This document shows, in pieces, positions 26,383 through 35,221 of a DNA stretch of 64,000 nt. The DNA comes from Pseudomonadota bacterium. GTDB lineage: Bacteria; Myxococcota_A; Polyangia; GCA-2747355. Below the pieces are notes generated by a model. That model worked only from the letters and a program-made list of their open reading frames with translations, did no database searches and was not told the origin of the DNA. The first letter of the stretch is position 1, and the number at the start of each line of letters is the position of its first letter. Made by a program: the position numbers and the translations under genes. The DNA is taken from the NCBI GenBank assembly GCA_016702545.1, contig JADJDT010000005.1, forward strand, positions 186,001-250,000, in the 5' to 3' direction.

Positions 26383-27486
26383 TCAGCTCCCGCCGTGCTC
26401 GACCCCCGCGCACGCGGACGGGTCCGCACCCTCGGCGACCGTCAGACCGCGCAGGGCGCGATCCACCGCCGTCTCACCGTACAGGATCTCGACCCCGCAG
26501 CGCAGAGCCACGAGCTCGGCCGCGCCGGCCAGGGTCTCGGCGCGCACGAGATCCTTCTCGGTGCACAACAGCAGGTCGGCGGCCGACGCCGCGGCTCGCC
26601 GCCACGCGCGCGCCGACCACAGGCCGTGATCGCGAGCGAGCGCCTGCCCGACGAGCTGACCCCCGCAGCGTCGGACGAGCTGCAGGAAGGCCTGGGGCCG
26701 CGCCACCCCCGCCAGCACGAAGACGCGACGGCCGCGAAGGCTCGCGGCGGGGGCCAGCACCGCACCATCGGGCCCCACCAGGGACTGCGGCTGGTAGCGC
26801 GAGGAGACGTGGGACGAGCCGTCGCTCGGCAGCCCGGCGCGCTCGAAGGCGAGCGGCGACGCCCCGGCCCGCCCGTGCCACCAAAGCAGGGAGGCCGTCC
26901 GCGCGCTGCTGGCCCACTCCCGCCCGCGACCCGCGGGCAGCGGCGCCGCGGGTCCGTCCTCGTCCAAGAGCACGAGGTCGAGGCTGCGGCGCAAGCGCAG
27001 GTGCTGAAAGCCATCGTCCACCACCACGACCTGGGCCCCGGCCGCGACCGCGAGCGCCGCCGCGGCGCGCTTGTCTGGCCCACGCACGACCACGGCCTGC
27101 GGCAGACGCCGCGCCAGCCAGACGGGCTCGTCGCCATACCAGCCCGCCGCACCGGGCGGCGGATCCTCGACCCGCAGCGTGCGACTCGCCGCGGCACCAC
27201 GGTAGCCCCCATGAACCACCCCGACGCGCAGCCCGCGGAGCAGCAGTCGCTCGGCGATCAGCGCCGCGATCGGCGTCTTGCCACTCCCACCGCAGGTCAG
27301 AGCCCCCACCGACACCACGGGCACACCGACCTGCTGCGACGGGCAAAAGCCGCGCCGGTAGGCCGCACGCCGCAGGACATTCGCGGCGCCGTAGGCCCAG
27401 CCCAGGGGCCGCAGCAGGCCCAGCAGCGGCCCCAGCGCGTCGAGCGAGCCGTCCATTGGCCTGCTCTCGACAAAGCGGCGCGTCAC
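26383..27486 (-). CDS. lpxK: Tetraacyldisaccharide 4'-kinase LpxK
   Basis: A 367-residue kinase phosphorylating the 4' position of the lipid A disaccharide. The P-loop-like GALTCGGSGKTP near residue 63 and VVVVDDGFQHLRLRRSLDLVLLD are LpxK signatures, and the Asp-rich DDGFQH is intact. It overlaps the waaA stop by four bases and is followed six bases later by the acyltransferase, so waaA, lpxK and lpxL are coupled. Length is slightly above the usual 330 residues because of C-terminal sequence. Confidence 0.94.
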   Translation of the reverse strand: MTRRFVESRPMDGSLDALGPLLGLLRPLGWAYGAANVLRRAAYRRGFCPSQQVGVPVVSVGALTCGGSGKTPIAALIAERLLLRGLRVGVVHGGYRGAAASRTLRVEDPPPGAAGWYGDEPVWLARRLPQAVVVRGPDKRAAAALAVAAGAQVVVVDDGFQHLRLRRSLDLVLLDEDGPAAPLPAGRGREWASSARTASLLWWHGRAGASPLAFERAGLPSDGSSHVSSRYQPQSLVGPDGAVLAPAASLRGRRVFVLAGVARPQAFLQLVRRCGGQLVGQALARDHGLWSARAWRRAAASAADLLLCTEKDLVRAETLAGAAELVALRCGVEILYGETAVDRALRGLTVAEGADPSACAGVEHGGS

Positions 27487-28856
27487 CGGGCGCTGCCGGT
27501 CGGCGCGGACTCGATCAACAGCGGTGCGAGCAACAGCGTGATCCGCTCGGCGCCGGTCGCCAGCTCCTCGGCCACGCGGCGCGCGGCCCGTCCGGCCTGC
27601 GGGGCCAAGGTAGGGTCGGCGAGCAGGCGATCGACCGTCTGGCCAAACTGCGAGGCATCGCCCACCATGAAGCTCGCATCACGCTCAGCCAGCAGCGCGG
27701 CCTCTGCCCGGCAGTGCTCGACGTGCGGCCCATGCAGCACCGCCACCCCGCGGGCGGCGGGTTCGATCAGGTTGTGGCCGCCATGCGGCACCAGGCTGCC
27801 ACCCACGAAGGCGGCTACGGCGCCCGCGTAGGTCTGCGCCAGCGCCCCCATCGTGTCGTGCACGATCACCCGCGGCACAAGGCCGGCCGGCGGGCGCTGC
27901 GAGACCCGGCGCGACGCCACGCCGCCCCGTTGCAGCAGGCGCAGCAGTCGCCGCGTCTGATGGACGTAGCGCGGTGCGATCTCGATCACGAGCCGGGGCC
28001 AGCGCTGCAGCAAGCGCAGCAGCTCGGGAAGGACCTGCCGAGCCTCGGCGAGGTGCAGGCTGCCGAGCACCAGCCTCGGCGGATCGCTGGCCGATCCGGA
28101 CCGCGGGGGCCTCGGGTCGGCACGCGCGAGCGGCTCGAGCGCGGCGTACTTGCTGCTAGAGCTGAGCTGGAGCCGTTCGGCCGGCACACCGGCGGCCGCG
28201 AAGCGCTCGGCGTCGCCGGGGGTCGCGGCCACGACCAGCCGCAGGTCAGCGAAGCGGGGGCGAAACAGCCAGCCGAAGCGGCGGTACCAACGCAGGCTGC
28301 GTGGCGAGAGCCGGCCGTTGACGATCACGCACGGGATCCCGCGCGCGGCGCAGGCTGCGCTCCAAGCGGGCCAGAGCTCCAGACCTTCGGCGACCACCAG
28401 CCGCGGTGCGACCGCCTCGAGCACGCGGCCGACAGCCCAGCGTAGATCGAGCGGGGCGCGGAGCAGCGGCACTGGGTCACCCTGCGCGCGCAGGAACTCG
28501 GCCGCGCTGCGGGTCCAGCACGAGGCCACCACCGGCAAACCGCTGGCGCGGGCGTGCGCGAGCAGCGGCAGCAGGGCCTTGAGATCGCCGGCGCTGGCGC
28601 CGTGGAACCAGACCGGCTGGCGCTCGCCCCCGACCAGCGTCCGGGGCAACCCACACCCGAGCCGTTGCGCGAGCCCTCCGCGCAGGCGTGGATGCCAACC
28701 CAGTAACGGCAGGAGCACCGGCAGCAGCAGCCAGCTCAGCGCGTCGTAGAGCAGGATCGCTGCCTGCTCGCCGATCGACCGAGCGCGGAGCCGCAGCCGC
28801 CACAGACCCGTCGCACGGCCCAAGTCCGGGATGGATCCAGTGCGGCGCGGGGCCAC
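27483..28856 (-). CDS. waaA: Kdo transferase WaaA/KdtA
   Basis: A 457-residue GT30 glycosyltransferase that adds Kdo to lipid A precursor. One N-terminal membrane-anchoring segment (AILLYDALSWLLLPVLLPLL) is followed by VWFHGASAGDLKALLPLL, where the family usually has HA(A/V)SVGE. The C-terminal domain contains FVGGSLVPHGGHNLIEPAA and VLHGPHVEH, diagnostic of Kdo transferases. The usual catalytic Glu of the SVGE motif reads Asp (SAGD), a conservative change. It follows the methyltransferase gene by five bases. Confidence 0.92.
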   Translation of the reverse strand: MAPRRTGSIPDLGRATGLWRLRLRARSIGEQAAILLYDALSWLLLPVLLPLLGWHPRLRGGLAQRLGCGLPRTLVGGERQPVWFHGASAGDLKALLPLLAHARASGLPVVASCWTRSAAEFLRAQGDPVPLLRAPLDLRWAVGRVLEAVAPRLVVAEGLELWPAWSAACAARGIPCVIVNGRLSPRSLRWYRRFGWLFRPRFADLRLVVAATPGDAERFAAAGVPAERLQLSSSSKYAALEPLARADPRPPRSGSASDPPRLVLGSLHLAEARQVLPELLRLLQRWPRLVIEIAPRYVHQTRRLLRLLQRGGVASRRVSQRPPAGLVPRVIVHDTMGALAQTYAGAVAAFVGGSLVPHGGHNLIEPAARGVAVLHGPHVEHCRAEAALLAERDASFMVGDASQFGQTVDRLLADPTLAPQAGRAARRVAEELATGAERITLLLAPLLIESAPTGSAR

Positions 28857-28861
28857 GGCGA

Positions 28862-29875
28862 CTATTCGCCGCGGCGTTCGGCCAGGACGATCAGAGCCGC
28901 CGAGTCGTTGCCGAAGAAGCGCCCGCGATGGGCCCAGTGGCCGGAGACATCGAGCACCCGGAAACCGGCGTGGTGCAGCAGCTTGCCCAGCTCGTGCAAG
29001 CTATAGCAGCGGATCGAAATCACGTGCTCGATGTGGCGCCCATCCATGAACACCACGGCCCGGCGATTGTGGAGCCGACTGGTGTAGAAGTTGAACTCGA
29101 CCTCTTCCAGCACCAGGCAGCCCTCACCCTCCCAGCCCAGGCGAGCGGGGAGACCGCGGACGATGTAGTCGCGATTGACGACCTCGAGCAACAACCGTCC
29201 ACCGACGCGCAGCGAGCGACAGATCGACTGCAGCACCCGGCGATTGGTCTCGTCGTCGAAGAAGCCGAAGCTGGTGCTGAGGCAATAGGCGGCCTGGTAC
29301 TGCTCGCGCCGGTCCAGCTCACGGAAATCACCGTGGACGAAGTTGACCTTGAGGCCGCGGCGCTGCGATTCGTCGGCGCCGCGGATCAGCAGCGGCAGCG
29401 AAAGGTCGAAACCTGTCACCTTGGAGTAGCCACGCGCCGCCAGCTCCAGGGCATGCCGGCCGATGCCGCAACCGAGATCGATGATCTCCGCGTCTTTGTC
29501 CGGGTGCAGGGCCTGCTCGAGGAAGTCGACCTCGCAGCGGGTCGACGCCGCGGTGACCTGCGGCAGCGTGCGCAGGTGGTCCTCGTCGAAGATGACCTCG
29601 AACCACGCCTTGCTGCGCTCCGCCACCGGCCGAGCCGGTGCGTGCGGCGCTCCAGCACGCGCTCCCTCTTTGCCAACACTCGGCGCGGAGCCGCTATCGC
29701 TCGATCCGCGCGCTCCACGCGGCCCCTGCACCCGAGCATCGACACGCTCGACCACGGCCGGCGCCTCCGGTGGCGCCGAGGTGATCACGCCATCATCGCC
29801 CGACGGTGTCGCAAGGGCGCACCAAGCGGCAGCCTTACCTCGCCGACCGTCATCCCGAGTGCGCCCGCCCCCCAC
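28862..29875 (-). CDS. SAM-dependent methyltransferase
   Basis: A frame of 337 residues, of which about residues 85-337 form a class I methyltransferase: motif I IIDLGCGIGRHALELAARGY, then VTGFDLS and VHGDFRELD, and a later YCLSTSFGFFDD. The first 85 residues are low-complexity and overlap, in another frame, the 3' end of the acidic-protein gene. The real start may be lower, or the two frames may be one gene split by a base error near 29,820. The substrate is unknown. Its position between psd and waaA suggests a role in envelope lipid or saccharide modification. Confidence 0.8.
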   Translation of the reverse strand: MGGGRTRDDGRRGKAAAWCALATPSGDDGVITSAPPEAPAVVERVDARVQGPRGARGSSDSGSAPSVGKEGARAGAPHAPARPVAERSKAWFEVIFDEDHLRTLPQVTAASTRCEVDFLEQALHPDKDAEIIDLGCGIGRHALELAARGYSKVTGFDLSLPLLIRGADESQRRGLKVNFVHGDFRELDRREQYQAAYCLSTSFGFFDDETNRRVLQSICRSLRVGGRLLLEVVNRDYIVRGLPARLGWEGEGCLVLEEVEFNFYTSRLHNRRAVVFMDGRHIEHVISIRCYSLHELGKLLHHAGFRVLDVSGHWAHRGRFFGNDSAALIVLAERRGE

Positions 29876-30324
29876 GGAGACGGTCCAGCATCGAGCTCCA
29901 GCTCAGGCAAGGGCGGCGGCGTCGGCAACTCCTCCATGTCGTCACCGCTGAGCTCTTGGTCGGCGAGCGCGAGGCCCTCGAGCTCGGCCGCTGCCCCCTC
30001 CACCCCTGCGGGACCGCCCTCCAGGCTCGCCGCGACGTCGGTTGCCTCGGCCTCCGCGGCCGACTCCTGACGGCGTAGCGCCGCCACCAGGATCGCCATC
30101 CGGCGCGAGGCATTGAGCTCTTGCGCTGGATCGTCGCTCGCGCCCTCCTCCGCGCCCGCGCCATCGCCGCCGGCCCGCTCGGCCCGCGCCGTCGAAAGCT
30201 CGTGCAGCTCGACGTCGATGTCTGGCTCGCTGATCGGGTCGCGCGGCTCAGCCTCGGTGCCAGCGGCGGACATGCCGTCACCTTCGACCTCGCGCTCGTC
30301 GATGTCGGCCGGGCCCTTCGTCAT
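29785..30324 (-). CDS. Acidic low-complexity protein between psd and the methyltransferase
   Basis: A 179-residue frame starting with an ATG that overlaps the psd stop by four bases. It is rich in Glu, Asp, Ala and Gly, has no membrane segment and no recognised domain, apart from a helical stretch (SRRMAILVAALRRQE). Its last 30 codons overlap the start of the methyltransferase frame. Removing one base shift near 29,820 would fuse it to that protein as a disordered N-terminal region, so it may not be an independent protein. Confidence 0.5.
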   Translation of the reverse strand: MTKGPADIDEREVEGDGMSAAGTEAEPRDPISEPDIDVELHELSTARAERAGGDGAGAEEGASDDPAQELNASRRMAILVAALRRQESAAEAEATDVAASLEGGPAGVEGAAAELEGLALADQELSGDDMEELPTPPPLPELELDAGPSPWGAGALGMTVGEVRLPLGAPLRHRRAMMA

Positions 30325-31211
30325 GGCCGCTCCCGCCGCTCGGCCGCCGGCAAGGGGCCTGGCGGCCGAGCGCCCTGCGCAACCACCTGTCCCATTCGCA
30401 GCACGTCACCGCGCGCGGAGAGCAGCCGGAGGGCGCCGGCCTCGGCCAACAGGATCACCGTCGATCCGAGCCGGAACGCGGCCAACTCCTGTCCCTTGGC
30501 CAAGGCCAGCGGCGGATCGAAGACGGTCGGCGACGCAGGGCCCTCGGCCACCGCGGTCGTGATCGAGCCCACGCCGGCCGCACCGACACAGACCAACGCC
30601 AGCGACCCGAGCGCGGCTTCGAGTTCGAAGACCACGCGCTCGTTGCGCACGAAGAGGCCCGGCACGCGATCGACGACCCAGTGCTGCACCGGCAGCAGCT
30701 CCCCTGCGATGCGTCGCAAGCTGCGCAAGGCTCCCGCGGCCGGGACATGGATCCGGTGGTAGTCGCGCGGGTGGAGATAGATCGTGAGGTAGACGCCGCC
30801 CTCGAAGCGCGCGGCCAGGCCCGCGTCGCCCAAGAGCTCCGCCACCCCGTAGTCGAGGCCCTTGGCCTGCAGCAGGCGGCTGCCGCGCACCGTGCCACAG
30901 GCCGTCACCGTGCCGTCGACCGGCGAGACGATCGAAGTCACCGCGGGGTCGACCGGTCGCGCCCCCGGTCGCAGGCGACGCGCAAAGAACTCGCCCACCG
31001 AGGCGTACTCGTCGAGCGGCAGCTCGGCCTGCTCGAGATCGATGCCGAGCCGCGCCGCGAAGCGACCCAGCAGCAGCGGCCGCAGCGGAGGCGGCAGCTC
31101 GATGGCCGCCAGCCGCCCGAGAAAGCGCGTGTACAACGCCAACGGCGCGCGCCCTACCAGCGCCGCGAGCAGCGATCCCTTGCTGTTCATTGCGTCGTTC
31201 AGACCAGCCAC
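30321..31211 (-). CDS. psd: Phosphatidylserine decarboxylase proenzyme
   Basis: A 296-residue enzyme making phosphatidylethanolamine at the inner membrane. The self-cleavage site LGST is present (FRLGSTVILL near residue 248), producing the pyruvoyl group from the Ser. The catalytic-region motifs SPVDGTV, YLHPRDYHRIH and PGLFVRNERV are intact. It is the first gene of an operon continuing into waaA-lpxK-lpxL, which joins phospholipid and lipid A synthesis. A second in-frame ATG lies seven codons in. Confidence 0.95.
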   Translation of the reverse strand: MAGLNDAMNSKGSLLAALVGRAPLALYTRFLGRLAAIELPPPLRPLLLGRFAARLGIDLEQAELPLDEYASVGEFFARRLRPGARPVDPAVTSIVSPVDGTVTACGTVRGSRLLQAKGLDYGVAELLGDAGLAARFEGGVYLTIYLHPRDYHRIHVPAAGALRSLRRIAGELLPVQHWVVDRVPGLFVRNERVVFELEAALGSLALVCVGAAGVGSITTAVAEGPASPTVFDPPLALAKGQELAAFRLGSTVILLAEAGALRLLSARGDVLRMGQVVAQGARPPGPLPAAERRERP

Positions 31212-31351
31212 CCGGAGATCGGCTCCGCCAGGAATTGGCCAGTCATTATAGGAAGCTGGATCCCCGCGGTCAAACGAAGCCGCGGCCGATCGTTCACGGG
31301 GTCCATCCCCCGCCCGTCAAGAGCGCGGTCTTGGCGGGGCCCCACCATGCC

Positions 31352-31398
31352 GGGGCGCAACGAGTTGCGCCCCGCGCGAGCGCTTCGTCGCGCTCGCG
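31352..31398 (-). terminator. Pair of hairpins downstream of glnB
   Basis: GGGGCGCAAC (31352-31361) pairs perfectly with GTTGCGCCCC (31364-31373), and CGCGAGCG (31375-31382) with CGCTCGCG (31391-31398). Both lie 35-80 bases past the glnB stop and probably end that transcript, though no T-tract follows. Confidence 0.45.
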
Positions 31399-31432
31399 TG
31401 CGACGTTCGACGTGGTTCGCGGCCGGCGCCGT

Positions 31433-31771
31433 TTATAGCGCTTGCTCGCCGGTCTCGCCGGTGCGGATGCGCACGACCTCCTCGACCGGCACCACGAAGA
31501 TCTTCCCGTCGCCGATGCGCCCCGTACGCGCGGCGGCAATCAGCGCCTCGACCACTTGAGCGACCAGTGTGTCCACGACCACGACCTCAACCTTGACCTT
31601 CGGCACGAAGTCCACCACGTAGGCCGATCCGCGATAGACTTCCATCTTGCCGCCGGTGCGCCCAAAGCCCTTGACCTCGGTGACCGTCATCCCCTGCACC
31701 CCGAGATCGCTGAGGCTCTCTTTGACCTCGTCGAGCTTGAAGGGTCGGATCACCGCTTCGATCTTCTTCAT
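31433..31771 (-). CDS. glnB: Nitrogen regulatory protein PII
   Basis: At 112 residues from the ATG at 31771, this has exactly the usual PII length; the frame is open 20 codons further, but that part is not conserved. It starts MKKIEAVIRPFKLDEVKE. The T-loop contains EVYRGSAYVVDF with the Tyr at position 51 that is uridylylated in enteric GlnB. The B-loop TGRIGDGKIFV and C-terminal RIRTGETGEQAL are intact. It senses ATP/ADP, 2-oxoglutarate and glutamine state. No glnA, amtB or glnD lies nearby, and no sigma-54 element was found in the upstream gap. Confidence 0.95.
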   Translation of the reverse strand: MKKIEAVIRPFKLDEVKESLSDLGVQGMTVTEVKGFGRTGGKMEVYRGSAYVVDFVPKVKVEVVVVDTLVAQVVEALIAAARTGRIGDGKIFVVPVEEVVRIRTGETGEQAL

Positions 31772-32001
31772 CGAATCTCTCGCTTTCTCGACGACCCCAG
31801 CGCAGCGGCGCCGTTCGCCAACGGAGCCCAACCGCGTGCCGCCGCGTCGTCCCCCTCATACCAAGCCCTGGCATCGGCTTCAAGCGAGCGCATCCCTGCG
31901 CGCGATCCGCTCGCAGCAGCGTGGGCGGGCGGCCGCGCTGGTCGCGACGCGCACGCATAGGACCCGCTCGAGAATGGCTCGATCAACTGGGCGTTGAGGC
32001 G

Positions 32002-32061
32002 CCCGCCGGGCAAGGCGCAGCGACGAAGGAATACTGTTGCGAGGGCGCGCAGCCCGGCGGG
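32002..32061. repeat. Inverted repeat in the glnB-rimI gap
   Basis: CCCGCCGGGC (32002-32011) and GCCCGGCGGG (32052-32061) form a 10-bp stem around a 40-base loop. The loop contains CAAGGCGCAGCGACGAA, similar in style to the longer palindromic element at 34089. The rest of the 345-base gap 31772-32116 must hold the glnB promoter, but nothing clear was seen. Confidence 0.5.
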
Positions 32062-32116
32062 ATGGATTGACGGCCAGATGGATGAGCTATTTCCGAGCGG
32101 GTCCTTAGGGTCGAGC

Positions 32117-32577
32117 ATGGAGCCCGGGCCACCCTTCGTCGTGCGGCAGGCCACCGAAGGGGACCTCGCGGGTATCGCCGGCCTGGATGCGCGTTGCTTC
32201 GATCCGGCCTGGGATGAAGCCAGCTGGCGCGCCGAGCTCGATCGGCCGCTGAGCGAGCTGCTCGTCGCCGTCCACGACCACGCGACGGCGTGCTGGCGTA
32301 TGGCCTGCTGTGGCGCGTCACTGATGAGCTGCACCTGCAGCGCCTCGCGGCCGACCCCGCCCGGCGTCGCCAAGGACTGGCCCGCGGCCTGCTCGAAGAG
32401 GCGATCGCGCGCGGTCGCGCGACGGGACAGCGCTGCCTGCTGCTCGAGGTCGGCGCCCGCAACGAGGCGGCACTGGCGCTCTATCGTTCCGTCGGCTGCG
32501 CCATCGTCGGCCGCCGCTCCCACTACTACACCGACGGCGACGACGCCCTGCTCCTGACCCTCGAGCTCGTGGCCTAA
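32117..32577 (+). pseudogene. rimI: Ribosomal-protein alanine acetyltransferase RimI, frameshifted
   Basis: A GNAT acetyltransferase split over two frames. The first part, from ATG 32117 (or 32078), reads VVRQATEGDLAGIAGLDARC and FDPAWDEASWRAELDRPLSE. The second part in the next frame gives YGLLWRVTDELHLQRLAADP, the acetyl-CoA loop RRRQGLARGLLEEAI and NEAALALYRSVGC. Continuity is restored by adding one base near 32285-32292. RimI acetylates the N-terminal Ala of ribosomal protein S18. Both halves look well conserved, so a sequencing or assembly error is as likely as a real inactivation. Confidence 0.75.
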
Positions 32578-33243
32578 GGCCCCGGGGGTGGCAGGGCCGT
32601 GGCCTGCGCGACCGCGCGCCACAGCGCTCGCACCTGCCGCCGCGTCGTTGCCCGGGACCCCGAGTTCTCGACCACGAAGTCGGCCAGCGCGAGCTTCTGC
32701 TGCTGCGGCCACTGGGCGTCCAGCCGGGCCTGCGCACCCGCGCGATCGAGGCCATCGCGGCGCATCAGCCGCCGCAACCGGGCGCGTGTCCTCGGCCACC
32801 ACGACGATCAGCAGGTCCAGCTCGCGGTGGCGCCCGGTCTCGACCAGCAGCGCGGCGTCGTAGACGATGCGCCGCGCCCCACCCCGCGCCAGCACGGCGA
32901 TCGCGCGTTGGGCGGCCACGGCGATCGCGGGCTGCACGATCGCCTCCAGGCGCCGCCGAACGGCCGGATCGCCGAACGCGCGTCGCGCCATCACCGCGCG
33001 ATCGAGCGCGCCCTCGGCATCGACGAGTTCCGTCCCGAAGGCGGCAACGATCTGCGCCAAGGCCGCGGTCCCCGGCGCCACGACCTCGCGCGCCAAGGCG
33101 TCGGCGTCGATCACGGGCACCCCCAGCTCACGCAGCAGGGCAGCCACCGTGCTCTTGCCGGCAGCGATGCCCCCGGTCAAGCCGATCAGCCACGGGCGAG
33201 GCCACACGCCCTGTTCGCCACCGCTGTCCACGCCGCGCATCAT
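32574..33243 (-). pseudogene. coaE: Dephospho-CoA kinase CoaE, frameshifted
   Basis: CoaE makes the last step of coenzyme A synthesis and is normally essential. The N-terminal part has the P-loop GLTGGIAAGKST and PVIDADALAREVV. The frame is lost after LDLLIVVVAEDTR, near 32779-32782, and the normal C-terminus continues in another frame (RLRRLMRRDGLDRAGAQARL, then LALADFVVENSG). Removing one C from a CCC run on the minus strand restores a full-length protein of about 222 residues. Because the gene is essential, an error in the sequence is the likelier explanation. Confidence 0.8.
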
Positions 33244-33410
33244 AGCCGACCGGGCCCCGAGAGCGTGCTGCCACTGGAGGGCGGCGAGCTCCGGGTCCCA
33301 TCGACCACTGGCCCGTCGGCCTTGCCCTTGTCACCCGGCTCGGCGACAGTGACCCGAGGCGCTGGCGCACGCTGCGCAACGCAGCGCGCTCGGCGCGGAG
33401 CCCACGAACC

Positions 33411-34049
33411 ATGATCGACCCGCTACCGCCGGCGACGACGGCGCAATTCATCATCGCCTGCAGCAACACTTCGCAGCTGCCCGAGGGGGAGCTGCCCGAG
33501 GTCGCCGTCGCCGGCCGCTCCAACTGCGGCAAGTCGACCCTGATCAATGCGCTCACCGGGCGCCATCGGCTCGCGCACAGCTCGGGGACCCCGGGCCGCA
33601 CGCGCCAGCTGATTTACTTCGCGGTAAAGCTCGCGGCCCGCGACCCGGCGTTCAACCTGGTCGATCTTCCGGGCTACGGCTGGGCGCGCGTGCCACAGCG
33701 CCTTCGCGCCCAGTGGGGCGGCCTGGTCTCGGCCTACATCGAGCAGCGCCAACAGCTCCGGCTGGTGCTGCTGCTGATCGACATCCGTCGGGCGCCGGCG
33801 CAGGAGGAGCGCGACCTGCTCGAGTGGTGCGCCCTGCGCCAGCGCGGCACGCTGACGATCTTGACCAAGGCCGACAAGCTGAGCAAAGCGCAACGCTTCG
33901 TCGCGGCCAAGCAGGCCCAGCGTGCGCTGGCCCTGTCCCGGCCACCGCTGGTCTGCTCGATCAACCTGCGTGAGAGCATCGCCGAGCTGCGCGGGGCACT
34001 GATGCAGGCGCTGAGCACGGACGCGCCGGCGTCGCCCTCGGCCTCGTAG
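33411..34049 (+). CDS. engB: Ribosome biogenesis GTPase EngB/YsxC
   Basis: A 212-residue small GTPase for 50S subunit assembly. All G motifs are seen: G1 GRSNCGKST near residue 35, switch region SGTPGRTRQ, G3 DLPGYGWA, G4 TKAD and a C-terminal SINLRES. The 167-base gap before it (33244-33410), divergent from coaE, shows no clear promoter. Length is normal for the family. It ends 40 bases before a 146-bp palindromic element. Confidence 0.95.
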   Translation: MIDPLPPATTAQFIIACSNTSQLPEGELPEVAVAGRSNCGKSTLINALTGRHRLAHSSGTPGRTRQLIYFAVKLAARDPAFNLVDLPGYGWARVPQRLRAQWGGLVSAYIEQRQQLRLVLLLIDIRRAPAQEERDLLEWCALRQRGTLTILTKADKLSKAQRFVAAKQAQRALALSRPPLVCSINLRESIAELRGALMQALSTDAPASPSAS

Positions 34050-34088
34050 CGCCCCGCCGCGGGCGACCTTACTGACGCGCGGCCGTAC

Positions 34089-34234
34089 TAGGAGTCTGTC
34101 GGGAAATGTCGCGAGCCGCCCGAGCGCAAGGCGCGGCGAGCACCGGAGCGGAACGTACGGGCCGGTACGTGAGCACCGGAGCACAGCCGCAACGCAGCGA
34201 TCGGGTGGCGCAGCAATTTCCCGACAGGCTCCTA
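34089..34234. repeat. 146-bp palindromic intergenic element
   Basis: The ends TAGGAGTCTGTCGGGAAAT (34089-34107) and ATTTCCCGACAGGCTCCTA (34216-34234) are inverted repeats with one mismatch. Inside are two copies of GAGCACCGGAGC and a central CGTAC/GTACG pair, so the whole folds back on itself. It fills the gap between engB and the TPR gene, which converge here. The TAG stop of the TPR gene is the outermost triplet of the right arm. It looks like a dispersed repeat of the REP/palindromic class, perhaps acting as a terminator. Confidence 0.8.
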
Positions 34235-35221
34235 CCGGGATGGCGCGATCACGCCCTGCACCACGAGCTGTGACAGGATCCGACAGGCCTCGAAGTGGCT
34301 CATCCCCGAGATGTCGAGGATGTCCTCGTAGGTCAGCACGCCGTCGACCCGCGAGAGGATGAAGCCGGCCCGATGGTCGAGCTTCTGCCACAGCACCTGC
34401 TGCGGCGGCACCTGCACGGTCGGCACCGCCTGCAGGTCGATCAGCACGCGCTCGTACTGGCTCACCAACTCCCGCTGGCAGCGCTGGAGCAGCTCCGCAG
34501 CGCTGGAATCGCTCGGCCTCTGCGCCACGACCTGTTGCAAGAGCGGCAGCGCGGTCTCGAACGCCCCCGCGGCGAAGTGGTCGCGCGCCACCTCCAGGGG
34601 ATCCACGGCCGACGGCGCGTCCGTCGCAGCCGCGCGCCGACTCCGGTCGCGCCCCGCGGTCACCTCGGCGACCCATTCGCGCGCCAACCCCGCCGCCTCG
34701 TCTTGCCGTTCCAGCTCACTGGTCGGAAGATCGCCACCCCAGTCGAGCACGAGCGGCGTGGCATCCTCGTCGGCCCCGAGCTGCGGGCGCTCTCCGGTGC
34801 GACGCGGGGGGGCCATCGTCGAGGGCGTGGCGGCATCGGTTGCCAGCTCGTAGTTCGGTGCGTCGCCGAAGGCCGGCTCGGGTTCGGGCGCCGCCAGGGT
34901 CAGCGGCGGCACCCGCACTCTCGGCAACCCCGGCACCGACTGGCGCACCGCCGGGCCCGGACCGAGGGTCGCCCCAGCAGGGCGCGCAGCCGGACCGCCT
35001 GGCGCCGCCGCGGCGGCGCCAGCGCCGGGGCCACCAAAAGCCTGGTCGAGCGCGAGGCGGTGGGCCTCGACGTACGCGATGTACTGACGCGCGAGCTGAT
35101 GCTGCGGCTCGCTGCGCAGCGCCTCGTGCCAGCAGCGCAGCGCCTGGTCCAGCCGGCCGGCGCTGTAGAGCCGCAGCCCCTCCTCGACCAGCGCGGCGAC
35201 ATTCGGCGGGCCGTCGCTCAT
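34232..35221 (-). CDS. TPR protein with C-terminal GFxLSRxDG-type domain
   Basis: From ATG 35221, preceded by GAGGAGCG, this protein has 329 residues; upstream in-frame sequence is not coding-like. It holds TPR-like repeats near residues 8-45 and 200-250, a Pro/Ala linker, and a C-terminal domain (about residues 275-329: AGFILSRVDGVLTYEDILDI, then a short helical end) resembling a small winged-helix module. The same module begins the J-domain protein at 37319. It is the third gene after that J protein and an Hsp70, so it probably acts with them. The stop codon lies inside the palindromic element. Confidence 0.75.
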   Translation of the reverse strand: MSDGPPNVAALVEEGLRLYSAGRLDQALRCWHEALRSEPQHQLARQYIAYVEAHRLALDQAFGGPGAGAAAAAPGGPAARPAGATLGPGPAVRQSVPGLPRVRVPPLTLAAPEPEPAFGDAPNYELATDAATPSTMAPPRRTGERPQLGADEDATPLVLDWGGDLPTSELERQDEAAGLAREWVAEVTAGRDRSRRAAATDAPSAVDPLEVARDHFAAGAFETALPLLQQVVAQRPSDSSAAELLQRCQRELVSQYERVLIDLQAVPTVQVPPQQVLWQKLDHRAGFILSRVDGVLTYEDILDISGMSHFEACRILSQLVVQGVIAPSR

